Positions 45,084-54,425 of a stretch of 64,000 nt of DNA are shown in pieces (position 1 is the first letter of the stretch; each line of letters opens with the position of its first letter). The notes below the pieces were generated by a model that had not been told where the DNA came from, did not search any database, and worked only from the letters and a program-made list of their open reading frames with translations. This DNA comes from Bacteroidota bacterium (lineage in GTDB: Bacteria > Bacteroidota > Bacteroidia > B-17B0 > Aurantibacillaceae), in the NCBI GenBank assembly GCA_013288015.1, contig JABDCR010000003.1:27368-91367 (forward strand). The letters run 5' to 3'. The position numbers and the translations under genes were made by a program.

Positions 45084-46259
45084 TTACTTCAGTAATTCTC
45101 TTGCAATAACCAGTTTCTGAATTTCGCTGGTACCCTCGCCAATAGTACAAAGTTTGCTATCGCGGTAATATTTTTCTGCCGGAAAATCTTTTGTATAACC
45201 GTAACCACCAAAAATTTGTACACCTTCAGTAGATACACGTACAGATGCCTCAGATGCATAATATTTTGCATAAGCACTTTCTTTAGTAACTTTTTCTCCA
45301 CGTTGTTTCATATCAGCTGCACGATAAGTAAGTAATTCAGATACTTCTACATCTGTTGCCATATCAGCTAATTTAAAGGCAATGCCCTGAAACTGAGAAA
45401 TTGATTTTCCAAATTGCTCGCGTTCTTTACTGTATTTAAGTGCTGCTTCATAAGCACCACGCGCAATACCGCAAGATAAAGCTGCAATAGATATACGACC
45501 ACCATCTAACACTTTCATAGCTTGCACAAAACCATCGCCTTCAACACCTAACATTTGGTCTTTGTGTACTTTGCAATTTTCAAATATAAGCTCGGCTGTT
45601 TCGCTGGCACGCATGCCTAATTTATTTTCTTTTTTACCCGATTTAAACCCCGGTGTTCCTTTCTCAATTACAAAAGCCGTCATACCATGACTATCGCCTT
45701 TTTTACCCGTACGTACAATAACAACCGCTACGTTTCCGCTTATAGCGTGTGTAATAAAGTTTTTGCTGCCATTAATTATAAAATGGTCGCCTTCTTTTAC
45801 AGCCACCGTGTTCATTCCACCAGCATCAGAACCTGTGCCTGTTTCGGTTAAGCCCCAAGCACCAATCCACTCGGCAGTTGCCAATTTTGGAAGATATTTT
45901 TTCTTTTGTTCTTCGTTACCAAACATTAAAATATGATTGGTGCAAAGTGAGTTATGTGCCGCCATTGATAAGCCAATAGAGCCACAAATTTTAGACACTT
46001 CGATAAGTGCTGTTACATACTCGTGATAACCAAAACCCGATCCACCATATTCAGTAGGCACTACAACACCCATTAAGCCAAGTTCGCCTAATTTCTTAAA
46101 AACTTCTATGGGAAATTCTTGAGACTCGTCCCACTCCATAAAATGAGGTGTAATATGTTCTTTACCAAATTTGCGAATCATGTCCGCAATCATAATTTGG
46201 TTTTCAGACAGATGAAAATTCATCCCTGTTGCATTTTCGGTTAGTACTGTACTAGACAT
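45084..46259 (-). CDS. acyl-CoA dehydrogenase
   Basis: 391-residue FAD enzyme of the acyl-CoA dehydrogenase family, introducing a 2,3 double bond into acyl-CoA for beta-oxidation or amino-acid catabolism. Family marks are GAWGLTETGTGSDAGGM, NGSKNFITHA, the FGGYGYTKDFP segment and the catalytic Glu in IGEGTSEIQKLVIAREL, the position used by short/branched-chain enzymes. The substrate chain length cannot be set. The ATG at 46259 overlaps apt by 19 bases; an in-frame ATG at 46223 (MNFHLSENQIM) would leave a clean gap and may be the real start. A strong terminator follows. Confidence 0.92.
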   Translation of the reverse strand: MSSTVLTENATGMNFHLSENQIMIADMIRKFGKEHITPHFMEWDESQEFPIEVFKKLGELGLMGVVVPTEYGGSGFGYHEYVTALIEVSKICGSIGLSMAAHNSLCTNHILMFGNEEQKKKYLPKLATAEWIGAWGLTETGTGSDAGGMNTVAVKEGDHFIINGSKNFITHAISGNVAVVIVRTGKKGDSHGMTAFVIEKGTPGFKSGKKENKLGMRASETAELIFENCKVHKDQMLGVEGDGFVQAMKVLDGGRISIAALSCGIARGAYEAALKYSKEREQFGKSISQFQGIAFKLADMATDVEVSELLTYRAADMKQRGEKVTKESAYAKYYASEASVRVSTEGVQIFGGYGYTKDFPAEKYYRDSKLCTIGEGTSEIQKLVIARELLK

Positions 46260-46771
46260 TGTATATTATTTGAATAATTAATTAATTTTTCTTTCCCCTT
46301 TAAAAAATCAAGTTCTACCACAAAAGTAAAGCCTGCAACGTTAGCTCCGCATTTTTTTACAATTTCTGCGGCTGCACTGGCCGTACCACCAGTAGCAAGC
46401 AAATCATCGTGTATAACTATGTTCCAGCCTTTTTTAATTACATCGTCGTGAACCTCAATAATAGCGCTACCGTACTCTAAATCATAAGCATGACTTACCG
46501 TTTTACTAGGCAGTTTACCAGCCTTGCGCACCATTATAAATGGAATGTTGAGCCAACTTGCCATTAACATACCAAATAAAAAACCACGGCTTTCTATGCC
46601 AATTATAGCATCTGGCTTTGCTTTTGAAAAAGAACGACAAAAAGCATCTGTAATTTCGCTGCAAAGTTTTGCATCTAAAAAAATGGGTGTAATGTCTTTA
46701 AACAAGATACCCGGTTTAGGAAAATCGGGCACATCGCGTATAGCACTCTGTATTTTTTCGGTTAACGACAT
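46241..46771 (-). CDS. apt: adenine phosphoribosyltransferase
   Basis: 176-residue purine salvage enzyme making AMP from adenine and PRPP. The PRPP-binding loop is VIHDDLLATGGTASAA. The start (IQSAIRDVPDFPKPGILFKD) and GIESRGFLFGM are typical of Apt. The minus-strand -7 box at 46786-46793 is 14 bases upstream. The acyl-CoA dehydrogenase follows directly and may share the transcript. All expected motifs are present. Confidence 0.95.
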   Translation of the reverse strand: MSLTEKIQSAIRDVPDFPKPGILFKDITPIFLDAKLCSEITDAFCRSFSKAKPDAIIGIESRGFLFGMLMASWLNIPFIMVRKAGKLPSKTVSHAYDLEYGSAIIEVHDDVIKKGWNIVIHDDLLATGGTASAAAEIVKKCGANVAGFTFVVELDFLKGKEKLINYSNNIQCLVQY

Positions 46772-46785
46772 AAATGTAAGGAAGA

Positions 46786-46793
46786 CAAATTTA
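46786..46793 (-). promoter_or_regulatory. -7 box of apt
   Basis: On the minus strand TAAATTTG is an exact TAnnTTTG match, 14 bases before the apt ATG. Confidence 0.55.
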
Positions 46794-46809
46794 TAGTATT
46801 TATTGTATG

Positions 46810-47319
46810 TTACGGGGTTTCCGCTATTTTTTCTTCCAAACCCAATTTTAAGTCGCTTAACATAGGTTCATTAGGGTGTTTGGTGATGTTTTTATCGTTT
46901 AATTTCTGAAGGATTTCTTTCATAGCAGCTACCTCCATATATTCGATAGAATCTATAACAGTAATGGCTTCTAACGAAACGAACAGATCTAAATCTAAAG
47001 CAAGGTCGGCAAAAAAGGCTTCATGGCCTTTAAAGTCTAAACCACTCTCCCAGCAAGCTGCAATAAGGATTGCTTTTTCATTTTTATGGTCTGTATGTTC
47101 AATGGCTTCTATCAAAAAGTCTACACTTTTTTCGTTTTTAAGCAATTCCAGTCCGGCATCTTTATGCTCACTGTTGTGCGAGCCCAGCAACTCTATCAGC
47201 TGTTTTATGGCTTGGTCATCAGTTTCAGTTGTTTTATCTACTTCTGCGTTAGCCTCTTCTTCTCTAAGTTTAGCCGCAATTTCTTCCGCACTTGGTATTT
47301 CGGTTTTTTCGTTATTCAT
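46810..47319 (-). CDS. HEAT-like repeat protein, unknown function
   Basis: 169-residue acidic, mostly helical protein. After a Glu/Lys-rich N-terminus (SAEEIAAKLREEEANAEV) there are two or three HEAT-like helix pairs (KQLIELLGSHNSEHKDAGLE, VDFLIEAIEHTDHKNEKAIL, FVSLEAITVIDSIEYMEVAA). No catalytic motif is seen. HEAT-type repeats usually bind other proteins. It lies upstream of apt on the same strand, with 38 bases between them, but apt has its own promoter box. Nothing else in the context points to a role. Confidence 0.7.
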   Translation of the reverse strand: MNNEKTEIPSAEEIAAKLREEEANAEVDKTTETDDQAIKQLIELLGSHNSEHKDAGLELLKNEKSVDFLIEAIEHTDHKNEKAILIAACWESGLDFKGHEAFFADLALDLDLFVSLEAITVIDSIEYMEVAAMKEILQKLNDKNITKHPNEPMLSDLKLGLEEKIAETP

Positions 47320-47382
47320 CAGATTATTTCTATAAAAACCCTTAAAAATAAAAATATTTTTTATGTTTATACAATATTTATT

Positions 47383-48462
47383 TTGAGCGGTTTACTTCGC
47401 ATATTACTTTGGCCTTTTTCGCTTATTTATGGCGGGGTTACTTGGCTGCGAAACACTTTATATGATACTAAAATTTTTAAGCAAACTACCTTTGATGAAA
47501 CAAGAACCATTTGCGTTGGAAACCTTTGTGCGGGCGGCGCAGGCAAAACTCCACATACCGAATATATTTTAAAATTATTAGAAAAAGAACATAGTGTTGC
47601 CACATTAAGCAGGGGCTATAAAAGAAAAACGTCAGGTTTTTTTGTAGTAGAAACAGATACAAAGCCTGACCAATGCGGTGACGAACCCTTGCAGATAAAA
47701 CAAAAATTTCCCTCTGTTTTTGTAGCTGTTGACGAAAACAGGGTAAAAGGGGTTAAAAAAATTCTTGCTCAAAAAAGTGCCGACATAATTGTGCTGGATG
47801 ATGCTTTTCAGCACCGGAAAATAAAATGTGGCTTAAACATTTTACTTACAGAATATGATAATTTGTTTTGTAATGATGAATTACTTCCTGCGGGGAGATT
47901 ACGTGAGTCTAAAAAAGGTTATTTGCGTGCCGACATTGTAATTGTTACCAAAACCCCCGAATATGCCACCCCTATTGATTTAAAGGGTGTTATGAAGGAA
48001 GTAAACTCGCGCCCGTATCAAAATCTTTTCTTTTCTTACCTAAAATATGGGCATCCTTATAATTTGTATGATAAAAAAGAAACCATAAATATTCCTATGC
48101 ATCTTTTTAACTGCAATGTACTTTTAGTAACGGGCATTGCAAACCCAAAACCCATGCTTACATATGTTAAAGAATATGCCGAAGATGTTGTACACAAGGC
48201 TTTTGCCGACCATCACCATTTTTCAAACGAAGACGTTACTCAAATAAAAGAAGCCTATAATAAGATAGAAAACGAGAACAAAATCATCATCACAACCGAA
48301 AAAGATGCCACAAGGTTAATTTCTTTTGTTGATGAATTGAAAGAGGTTTCTATTTTTGTGCTCCCAATTGAAATAGACTTTAAAAATAAAACCGAAGAAT
48401 TTAATAATCAGATTTTAAAATATGCTAGAGCAAATAAAATTCACCACAGCAAATATTCTTAA
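47383..48462 (+). CDS. lpxK: tetraacyldisaccharide 4'-kinase
   Basis: LpxK phosphorylates the lipid A disaccharide in lipopolysaccharide synthesis at the inner membrane. From the TTG at 47383 the protein is 359 residues, starting [20 protein letters not shown] with the family's N-terminal helix. The frame stays open upstream, but that stretch opposes the HEAT-like gene and does not match LpxK, so it is not coding. The Walker A is [31 protein letters not shown] and [10 protein letters not shown] are further family marks. The 3' end overlaps the purine nucleoside phosphorylase gene by 41 bases in another frame. Confidence 0.9.
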   Translation: MSGLLRILLWPFSLIYGGVTWLRNTLYDTKIFKQTTFDETRTICVGNLCAGGAGKTPHTEYILKLLEKEHSVATLSRGYKRKTSGFFVVETDTKPDQCGDEPLQIKQKFPSVFVAVDENRVKGVKKILAQKSADIIVLDDAFQHRKIKCGLNILLTEYDNLFCNDELLPAGRLRESKKGYLRADIVIVTKTPEYATPIDLKGVMKEVNSRPYQNLFFSYLKYGHPYNLYDKKETINIPMHLFNCNVLLVTGIANPKPMLTYVKEYAEDVVHKAFADHHHFSNEDVTQIKEAYNKIENENKIIITTEKDATRLISFVDELKEVSIFVLPIEIDFKNKTEEFNNQILKYARANKIHHSKYS

Positions 48463-49234
48463 ACAAACAAATAATTTTGCTCCCGAAATAGGCATTATAC
48501 TTGGCACCGGGCTTGGCGGCTTAGTAAAAGAAATTAAAATAGAACATACTATTGCTTATGAAAACATACCAAATTTTCCGTTAAGTACAGTTGAAGGCCA
48601 CAGCGGCAAACTTATATTTGGTACCCTTGGCGGAAAAAAAATTGTTGCCATGCAGGGTCGTTTTCATTACTACGAAGGTTATACCATGCAGGAAGTGACT
48701 TTTCCGGTACGCGTAATGAAGTTTTTAGGTATCAAAACCTTATTCTTATCTAACGCCAGCGGTGGAGTTAATCACTCGTTTGAAGTTGGTGAGATTATGA
48801 TTATAAATGATCATATCAATTTGTTTCCAAACCCATTAATTGGCAGAAACATTAACGAATTAGGCACCCGTTTTCCTGAAATGAGCGAGGCTTATGATAA
48901 AACATTAATTAAAAAAGCTAAAGAAATTGCAGTACGCAATAAAATACATGTATCAGAAGGTGTTTATGTTGGCTTAACCGGCCCAACACTTGAAACACCT
49001 GCCGAGTATGGTTACATACACGCCATTGGTGGAGATGCTGTGGGCATGAGTACAGTGCCTGAAGTAATTGTTGCGCGCCACATGGGCTTGCCTTGTTTCG
49101 CTATTAGTATTTGTACTGATTTAGGCGTACCGGGCAAAATTGAAAAAACTACACACGAAGATGTACAACGTGTAGCGGCTACTCAAGAGCCAAAAATGAC
49201 CCTGATAATGAAAACGCTTATCAGCGAAATTTAA
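48422..49234 (+). CDS. purine nucleoside phosphorylase
   Basis: 270-residue trimeric-type purine nucleoside phosphorylase (PNP/MTAP family), splitting inosine or guanosine with phosphate in salvage. Family marks are [12 protein letters not shown], the phosphate loop [42 protein letters not shown] and [15 protein letters not shown]. The start lies 41 bases inside lpxK, but the sequence from [15 protein letters not shown] is natural for the family and no later start fits. The overlap suggests coupled translation. Confidence 0.92.
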   Translation: MLEQIKFTTANILKQTNNFAPEIGIILGTGLGGLVKEIKIEHTIAYENIPNFPLSTVEGHSGKLIFGTLGGKKIVAMQGRFHYYEGYTMQEVTFPVRVMKFLGIKTLFLSNASGGVNHSFEVGEIMIINDHINLFPNPLIGRNINELGTRFPEMSEAYDKTLIKKAKEIAVRNKIHVSEGVYVGLTGPTLETPAEYGYIHAIGGDAVGMSTVPEVIVARHMGLPCFAISICTDLGVPGKIEKTTHEDVQRVAATQEPKMTLIMKTLISEI

Positions 49235-49244
49235 GGAAGAAAAA

Positions 49245-50516
49245 CTATTTACACATTACCATTTTACCATTATTAATTACTGCAACTGCCTTACCGGTAA
49301 AGTTGTAATTAATAAAGGGTGTGTTTTTGCTTTTTGAAACAATGTGCTTTTGCATAAACTCCCATTTAACATCGGGGTTAAATAAAGTAATATTTGCTTT
49401 TTCTCCCACTTTTAAAACAGGTATATCAAGTCCTAAAATTTTGCGAGGGTTTGTGCTTAATTTTTCAATTAGCTTTTCTTGTTCCATTTTTCCGTACAAG
49501 GCTGTGTTGGCCGCAGCATAAGCTGTTTCTAACGCTATGATGCCAAATGCAGCGTGGTCAAACTCCACATCCTTATTCTCAATTTCTTCCGGGCAATGAT
49601 CGCTAACAATTACATCAATGGCATCGTTTATAACAGCGCGTTTTAAATTTTCAACTTCGTTTTTATCCCTTAGTGGTGGAGTAACTTTTAAGTTTGTATC
49701 AAACTCTACAAGCGTACTATCATTTAATAATAATTGGTGAGCAGCAACACCCGAAGTAATGTTTAGGTTTTTATTTTTTGCCTGCTTAATATAATCTGCA
49801 CTTTGTTTTGATGAAATAGTTGGCACATGCATTTTACCTCCTGCATAAGCCAGTAAATTTATATTTCGTTGTACCATCAACTCTTCAGCCAAAGCCGGGA
49901 TGCCCTTTAAACCCAAATGCGTAGCTGTTTCGCCTTCGTTCATTTGTCCACCACCGGTAAGTCCTTTATCTTCGCAATGTGTAATGATTAAGCTGTTTGT
50001 ATTTTCAGCATATTGAAGTAAGCGCACCAATAAGCCGGAATCTTTTATAGAGTTTTTATAATCGGTAAAAGCAATGGCGCCCGCTCGTTTCATATCAAAC
50101 ATTTCGGTCATTTCTTTTCCATCCGAATTTTGCGTTAAACATCCTGTCGGAAAAACATCAACTAAATTATTTTTACAAGCATTTACTACGTACTCAATTT
50201 GCGATTTACTGTGTAGAGGTGGATTAGTAGCAGGCATAACACAAACACCTGTAAAACCACCTTGTGCAGCAGCCTGCATGCCACTTTGCAAATCTTCTTT
50301 ATGCTCAAAACCGGGGTCGCAAAAATTAGCCTGCATATCAAACCAACCTGATGATGCGTGCAAATTTTCTTGTTCTATAACCATTACATTTTTATCCGCC
50401 TTAAGATTTGCACCTATTTGCGTAATAGTGCCTTGCTCTACAAGTATATCTACTCGCTTAGTGTTGTGTGGTGAATTAGCATCAACCACTTTTGCGTTTT
50501 TAATTAAGTAATTCAT
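49245..50516 (-). CDS. dihydroorotase-like protein, metal ligands lost
   Basis: 423-residue amidohydrolase closest to class I dihydroorotases, which close the pyrimidine ring. The usual metal-binding DxHxH is here D60-M-Q62-A-N64, so both histidines are replaced. The later HxxH-type motif reads MH230-VPT233, losing a second ligand position, and the final DHxPH has become DHCPEE. H180 in THCEDK and D306 are kept. It therefore probably cannot bind the normal zinc pair and may be a structural or regulatory PyrC relative (PyrX-like) or have another substrate. Similar altered forms occur elsewhere in Bacteroidota. It overlaps the Bat-type gene by four bases (ATGA). Confidence 0.82.
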   Translation of the reverse strand: MNYLIKNAKVVDANSPHNTKRVDILVEQGTITQIGANLKADKNVMVIEQENLHASSGWFDMQANFCDPGFEHKEDLQSGMQAAAQGGFTGVCVMPATNPPLHSKSQIEYVVNACKNNLVDVFPTGCLTQNSDGKEMTEMFDMKRAGAIAFTDYKNSIKDSGLLVRLLQYAENTNSLIITHCEDKGLTGGGQMNEGETATHLGLKGIPALAEELMVQRNINLLAYAGGKMHVPTISSKQSADYIKQAKNKNLNITSGVAAHQLLLNDSTLVEFDTNLKVTPPLRDKNEVENLKRAVINDAIDVIVSDHCPEEIENKDVEFDHAAFGIIALETAYAAANTALYGKMEQEKLIEKLSTNPRKILGLDIPVLKVGEKANITLFNPDVKWEFMQKHIVSKSKNTPFINYNFTGKAVAVINNGKMVMCK

Positions 50517-52549
50517 TTTAAAAATTTAATTAAAATAATTTCTATGCCTAAAAATAATAAAGTTAAGAGAACAAAAAGTTTCCATAAACGAACTCCTCCA
50601 CCTATCTCAGCCAATGATGCCCGCATATTGCCAACAGATGCCTCAATAATATGTGTGCGTTTCCAATCCATTTTTTTAATCATTTCACTTAATTCGTTTT
50701 TGGTGAAACAAGCCAAATCACTTTCTTTTCGGTTGTAATTAAAGGCTAGGCCTTCTACATTAATTTTATTATGCTGTAAAAAGTAATTATTAGCATTAGC
50801 AGGGTTACCATGCGTTAAAAGAAATTTATTATCCTCTGTTACTTTCATTTCAGGAATAAAATCTGTTTTATTTTCGGTTGAATAAATATGCAATGGAGTT
50901 TCTCCGCTTGTTTTTACGTTACTTACATCAATGGCTTCATTTTTACCACTAAAGTAATACAAGGGAGGTGATGGCCTGCTAAGGATGGCTATTTTTATAA
51001 GTGTTGGAATAAATAAAGCGTGTTTTGCAAAACTGCTGCTCTCCTCATCTAAAGCAGATGTGCAAACATATAAACGTCCTTTGCCTTTTTTATACAGATT
51101 TAAAAATGGTTGCCCGTTAATTAATTTTAAAATAACTTCTTCTCCGCTACGTGTGTTACTTTTAGTGATATAATGTTCGTGAACGGTTGGCATATCCATA
51201 TTTTCGGGTGTTTTTTCAAATACACCTTCATATAAATCTTTAGGCAAATTTTTACTTTCTAAGCGATAAGTTGCCGTATCAATTCCTGTGAAAATTGGTA
51301 GATTGAACAAGTTGAAGAAACTATTGTATGAATCTTTATCTGCATTATCTGATGGAAAAACAAGCACACTGCCACCTGCCGAAATATATTTCTTTAATTC
51401 CTGAGATAAACCGCTGCTTATAGTTTGTAAGCCATTTACAACAATTAAATTACTTTTATTGAAATAAGAAAAATCGATGCTTTGGTCAGTTTGATTGTAG
51501 TAAGTAAATAACGAATCGTTGCTAAAAAGACTTTGTAAGTAAACATCTGATTTTTCGTCTTTTTTATGGATGTTTAAACAAGGGATTTTGTTGTTAACTC
51601 TGAAAGAAAAATACAATGTATCATCAAACGTTACCGGAAAATCTTCTACAATAAGCTTACCCTGTTGCACCCCAGTATCTTTGCAGGTGAAGCTAACTAA
51701 GGCGTCCGTAGCCGCGCTTGGATTAACTTTAAAACTTATTGGTGTAACTTGTTTATTGTTTAAATACAATTTTAACGAGCCATTTTCAATTTCTTTATCT
51801 GATAAGTTTTTAATTTTTACGTGTAGTTTTTGGTTTATACCAGCTTGAAAATATGGGCTCTCAACAAAACAACTGTCTATAAAAATATTTTGCGCAGGTG
51901 CATTTTCAAGCAGAACAAAATTAGTTTCTGCCAAACTATCAGATTTAAAATCAGTTACATTGTTTTTTTGAAAATCGCTTATTAAAAAAAACTCGGCGTC
52001 TTTAAAATCCTTATCGGTGTTGCTTTCAGCGCGACTGTAAATTTCTTGCAAGCTTTTTACAGAGGGAGAAATCGATAATTTATCAATAGCATCAAGTGCC
52101 TGCTCCTTACTTAACACCGTATGCGATGTGGCATAAAAATCATTACTTATTAATTGTATTTTATCGCTTGAAGAAGCAGCTTGTACAAGCTCTCTGGCTT
52201 TTCGTTTGGCATCATCCAATAAACTTCCGTTTTTGTTAGCTGCCTGCATGCTAAAGGAATTATCAATATAAATGATAATTGTACGCACCCCTTTTTTGAT
52301 ATTATGGTTACTTGGTATATAGGGTTGTGCAAATGCCAACACCAAACAAGTGAGTGCCAGTAACCTGGAAGCTAAAATTAGCAAGCGTTTTAAGGTTGAT
52401 TTGGATTTGCTTTCTTGCTGAACTTCTTTTAAAAAACGTACGTTGGTGAAATAAACCTTTTTGTAACGTCTGAAATTGAATAAGTGAACAATAATGGGAA
52501 TTGATAGGGCGCCTAAGGCAAATAAAAACGAGGGGTATAAAAAGCTCAT
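50513..52549 (-). CDS. Bat-type membrane protein with von Willebrand-like domain
   Basis: 678-residue protein from the ATG at 52549. It begins with the BatA-type double transmembrane region (MSFLYPSFLFALGALSIPII, then LLILASRLLALTCLVLAFAQ), followed by a VWA-like domain with the metal-site sequence DNSFSMQ. A long beta-rich periplasmic part follows, then a final helix near the C-terminus (LWKLFVLLTLLFLGIEIILI). The ATG 12 codons earlier falls within the promoter box, so it is rejected. Bat proteins were linked to oxygen tolerance in Bacteroides; function is not established. It is coupled to the dihydroorotase-like gene. Confidence 0.85.
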   Translation of the reverse strand: MSFLYPSFLFALGALSIPIIVHLFNFRRYKKVYFTNVRFLKEVQQESKSKSTLKRLLILASRLLALTCLVLAFAQPYIPSNHNIKKGVRTIIIYIDNSFSMQAANKNGSLLDDAKRKARELVQAASSSDKIQLISNDFYATSHTVLSKEQALDAIDKLSISPSVKSLQEIYSRAESNTDKDFKDAEFFLISDFQKNNVTDFKSDSLAETNFVLLENAPAQNIFIDSCFVESPYFQAGINQKLHVKIKNLSDKEIENGSLKLYLNNKQVTPISFKVNPSAATDALVSFTCKDTGVQQGKLIVEDFPVTFDDTLYFSFRVNNKIPCLNIHKKDEKSDVYLQSLFSNDSLFTYYNQTDQSIDFSYFNKSNLIVVNGLQTISSGLSQELKKYISAGGSVLVFPSDNADKDSYNSFFNLFNLPIFTGIDTATYRLESKNLPKDLYEGVFEKTPENMDMPTVHEHYITKSNTRSGEEVILKLINGQPFLNLYKKGKGRLYVCTSALDEESSSFAKHALFIPTLIKIAILSRPSPPLYYFSGKNEAIDVSNVKTSGETPLHIYSTENKTDFIPEMKVTEDNKFLLTHGNPANANNYFLQHNKINVEGLAFNYNRKESDLACFTKNELSEMIKKMDWKRTHIIEASVGNMRASLAEIGGGVRLWKLFVLLTLLFLGIEIILIKFLK

Positions 52550-52556
52550 CAAAAAC

Positions 52557-52564
52557 CAAAGATA
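52557..52564 (-). promoter_or_regulatory. -7 box of the Bat-type gene
   Basis: On the minus strand TATCTTTG, an exact TAnnTTTG match, lies seven bases before the ATG at 52549. The leader would be nearly absent. An earlier ATG at 52585 lies upstream of the box. Confidence 0.6.
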
Positions 52565-52601
52565 CAATTTTGAGGGTAAAACCAAACCCTAAAGTTTTTA
52601 T

Positions 52602-52609
52602 TATATTTG
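52602..52609 (+). promoter_or_regulatory. -7 box before the DUF3098 gene
   Basis: TATATTTG is an exact TAnnTTTG match. The ATG at 52625 follows by 15 bases. A TTG inside the box at 52607 could be read as a start but is rejected on that ground. Confidence 0.6.
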
Positions 52610-52624
52610 CTTAAATTTTTTTAC

Positions 52625-52864
52625 ATGAGCACTGAAAATAACCGCTTTGGCATTGCCAGAGAAAATTACAAATTTTTTGTTGCAGGCGTTGCACTTATTG
52701 TGCTTGGGTACCTGTTAATGATGGGCGGCGGTAGCGAAGACCCTAATGTTTTTAACCCCGAAATTTTTAGTTTCAGGCGCATTACTTTAGCGCCTTTAGT
52801 TTGCTTGGCGGGCTTTGCAACCATTATGGTGGCCATTATGCGTCGTTCTAAATCAGTAAAATAA
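52625..52864 (+). CDS. DUF3098 family membrane protein
   Basis: 79-residue small membrane protein of the DUF3098 family found in Bacteroidota. It has two hydrophobic helices ([20 protein letters not shown] and [18 protein letters not shown]) joined by a loop with [17 protein letters not shown]. The function of the family is unknown. It begins after its own -7 box and precedes uppP by one base, so the two are cotranscribed. DUF3098 next to uppP may hint at an envelope role, but only by position. Confidence 0.88.
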   Translation: MSTENNRFGIARENYKFFVAGVALIVLGYLLMMGGGSEDPNVFNPEIFSFRRITLAPLVCLAGFATIMVAIMRRSKSVK

Positions 52865-52865
52865 T

Positions 52866-53660
52866 ATGGATTTATTACATGCCATTGTTTTAGCCATTGT
52901 AGAAGGGCTTACGGAGTTTTTACCTGTATCAAGCACCGGACATATGATAATTGCCACTGGTTTAATGGGCATGCAGGTTACCGACTTTGTAAAACTGTTT
53001 ACAGTTGCCATACAACTGGGTGCCATAGCCGCTGTGGTGGTTATGTATTTTAAACGATTTTTTCAATCGGTTAACTTTTACTTTAAGCTTTTTGTAGCCT
53101 TTATACCTGCTGCCATTTTTGGGGTTTTGTTGGGTGATGTTATTGATAGTTTATTAGAAAGCCCCCTTGGCGTTGGCATTGCCTTGTTTTTAGGTGGGAT
53201 TATTTTCTTATTTATTGATAAATGGTTTACCGAAGAGAAAATTGAATCTACAGATGATGTAAGTTATATGCAGGCGCTTAAAATCGGTTTATTTCAGTGT
53301 ATCGCCTTAATTCCAGGTGTTTCAAGAAGTGGGGCTACTATTGTTGGTGGATTATCACAAAAATTAACCCGCAAAGCAGCAGCAGAATTTTCTTTCTTTT
53401 TAGCTGTGCCAACTATGGTTGCTGCCACCGGAAAAAAATTACTTGATTTTTATAAGCATAATGGCATGCCATCATCTGACCAAATAAAACTTTTGGCTAT
53501 TGGAAATGTGGTTGCCTTTATAGTAGCGCTACTTGCCATTAGGTTATTCATCAACTTCCTTACTAAACACGGTTTTAAATTGTTTGGTTGGTACCGCATT
53601 CTTGTGGGGGGCATCATTATTCTGCTTTTCGCTATGGGCATTAAGTTAGATGTACTGTAA
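52866..53660 (+). CDS. uppP: undecaprenyl-diphosphatase
   Basis: 264-residue polytopic membrane enzyme (BacA/UppP) that removes a phosphate from undecaprenyl diphosphate, recycling the lipid carrier for peptidoglycan and O-antigen synthesis. Both family signatures are complete: [16 protein letters not shown] with the catalytic Glu, and [13 protein letters not shown] with the conserved Ser and Arg. About eight hydrophobic segments are present. It follows the DUF3098 gene by one base. It is convergent with the AlkD-like gene. Confidence 0.95.
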   Translation: MDLLHAIVLAIVEGLTEFLPVSSTGHMIIATGLMGMQVTDFVKLFTVAIQLGAIAAVVVMYFKRFFQSVNFYFKLFVAFIPAAIFGVLLGDVIDSLLESPLGVGIALFLGGIIFLFIDKWFTEEKIESTDDVSYMQALKIGLFQCIALIPGVSRSGATIVGGLSQKLTRKAAAEFSFFLAVPTMVAATGKKLLDFYKHNGMPSSDQIKLLAIGNVVAFIVALLAIRLFINFLTKHGFKLFGWYRILVGGIIILLFAMGIKLDVL

Positions 53661-53665
53661 ATAAA

Positions 53666-54415
53666 TTATCTACTTCTTTTTCTTAGTGCCTTTAATTCTT
53701 CTTTCTGCTTTGCAGATAATTTTTCAATTGCCGGACTAAAGGCCACCGCAGTAATTTTTGCATGATGCTCTACTAAAAAACTCCAGGTATCTTTAGGATA
53801 AATATTGCCTATTTCGCGTAAAGTCCATCCGATGCCCTTTTGTACAAAATAATTTTCGTCTTCTAGTAAAGGTTTTATTAAAGGCAATAGTTTATTTACA
53901 GGCAAAACTTTTTTACGCTTTTTGCTATACTCAAGTAAAGCAACTATAGACTGCCTGCGTTCCCAAGGGTTTTCAGACTTATTCCACATTTTAATTTGTG
54001 GATAAACAATAGTGGCATCTTTTTCAAGCAGGTAAGAAAATATATCTGACAAGCCATCCGAATGCGCCCAGTTATCAATTTTAGTAACCCAATTTTTTGT
54101 TGTTGCAAAAAGTTCTTTAGTGTTAAAGGCGTTTCTATTTTGAGAAACAAAAAACAATGCCTGTGTCATGGCTTCAAATAAATTACTGTGCAACCAAATC
54201 TCATTCCATATTTCTAATTGCCGATCTAAGGTAAGTGCATTAAAATCATAAGCAGCTTTAAACACCTCTCTTTGTTTTGGAACAGAAAGTCCAATAAAAT
54301 TATATTGCGTGCCTATGTACTTTTTTAAATCTTTAAATCCGGACTTTTTATCAGAAGCCAAGCCCGCTTGCAATTTTTTTACAATTGCAGGATGATGTTT
54401 TTTAAAGTGTTTCAT
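53666..54415 (-). CDS. AlkD-like DNA alkylation repair protein
   Basis: 249-residue all-helical protein of the AlkD-like DNA glycosylase family, built of HEAT-type repeats. Segments typical of the family are KKYIGTQYNFIGLSVPKQRE near the N-terminus, the central WAHSDGLSDIFSYLLEKDAT (with the conserved Trp/Asp), and WNKSENPWERRQSIVALLEY. The ENYFVQKGIGWTLREIG segment continues the pattern. AlkD enzymes remove bulky or positively charged alkyl bases such as 3-methyladenine. It starts ten bases after cysN and is probably in the same transcript, with no obvious functional reason. Confidence 0.88.
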   Translation of the reverse strand: MKHFKKHHPAIVKKLQAGLASDKKSGFKDLKKYIGTQYNFIGLSVPKQREVFKAAYDFNALTLDRQLEIWNEIWLHSNLFEAMTQALFFVSQNRNAFNTKELFATTKNWVTKIDNWAHSDGLSDIFSYLLEKDATIVYPQIKMWNKSENPWERRQSIVALLEYSKKRKKVLPVNKLLPLIKPLLEDENYFVQKGIGWTLREIGNIYPKDTWSFLVEHHAKITAVAFSPAIEKLSAKQKEELKALRKRSR

Positions 54416-54425
54416 AAAATATGTA

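Noticed and set aside
47086..47382. N-terminal extension of lpxK
   Set aside because: The open frame runs opposite to the HEAT-like gene, and the translation does not look like LpxK. The family-type start is at 47383.
52607..52624. TTG start for the DUF3098 gene
   Set aside because: It lies in the -7 box TATATTTG; the ATG at 52625 follows naturally.
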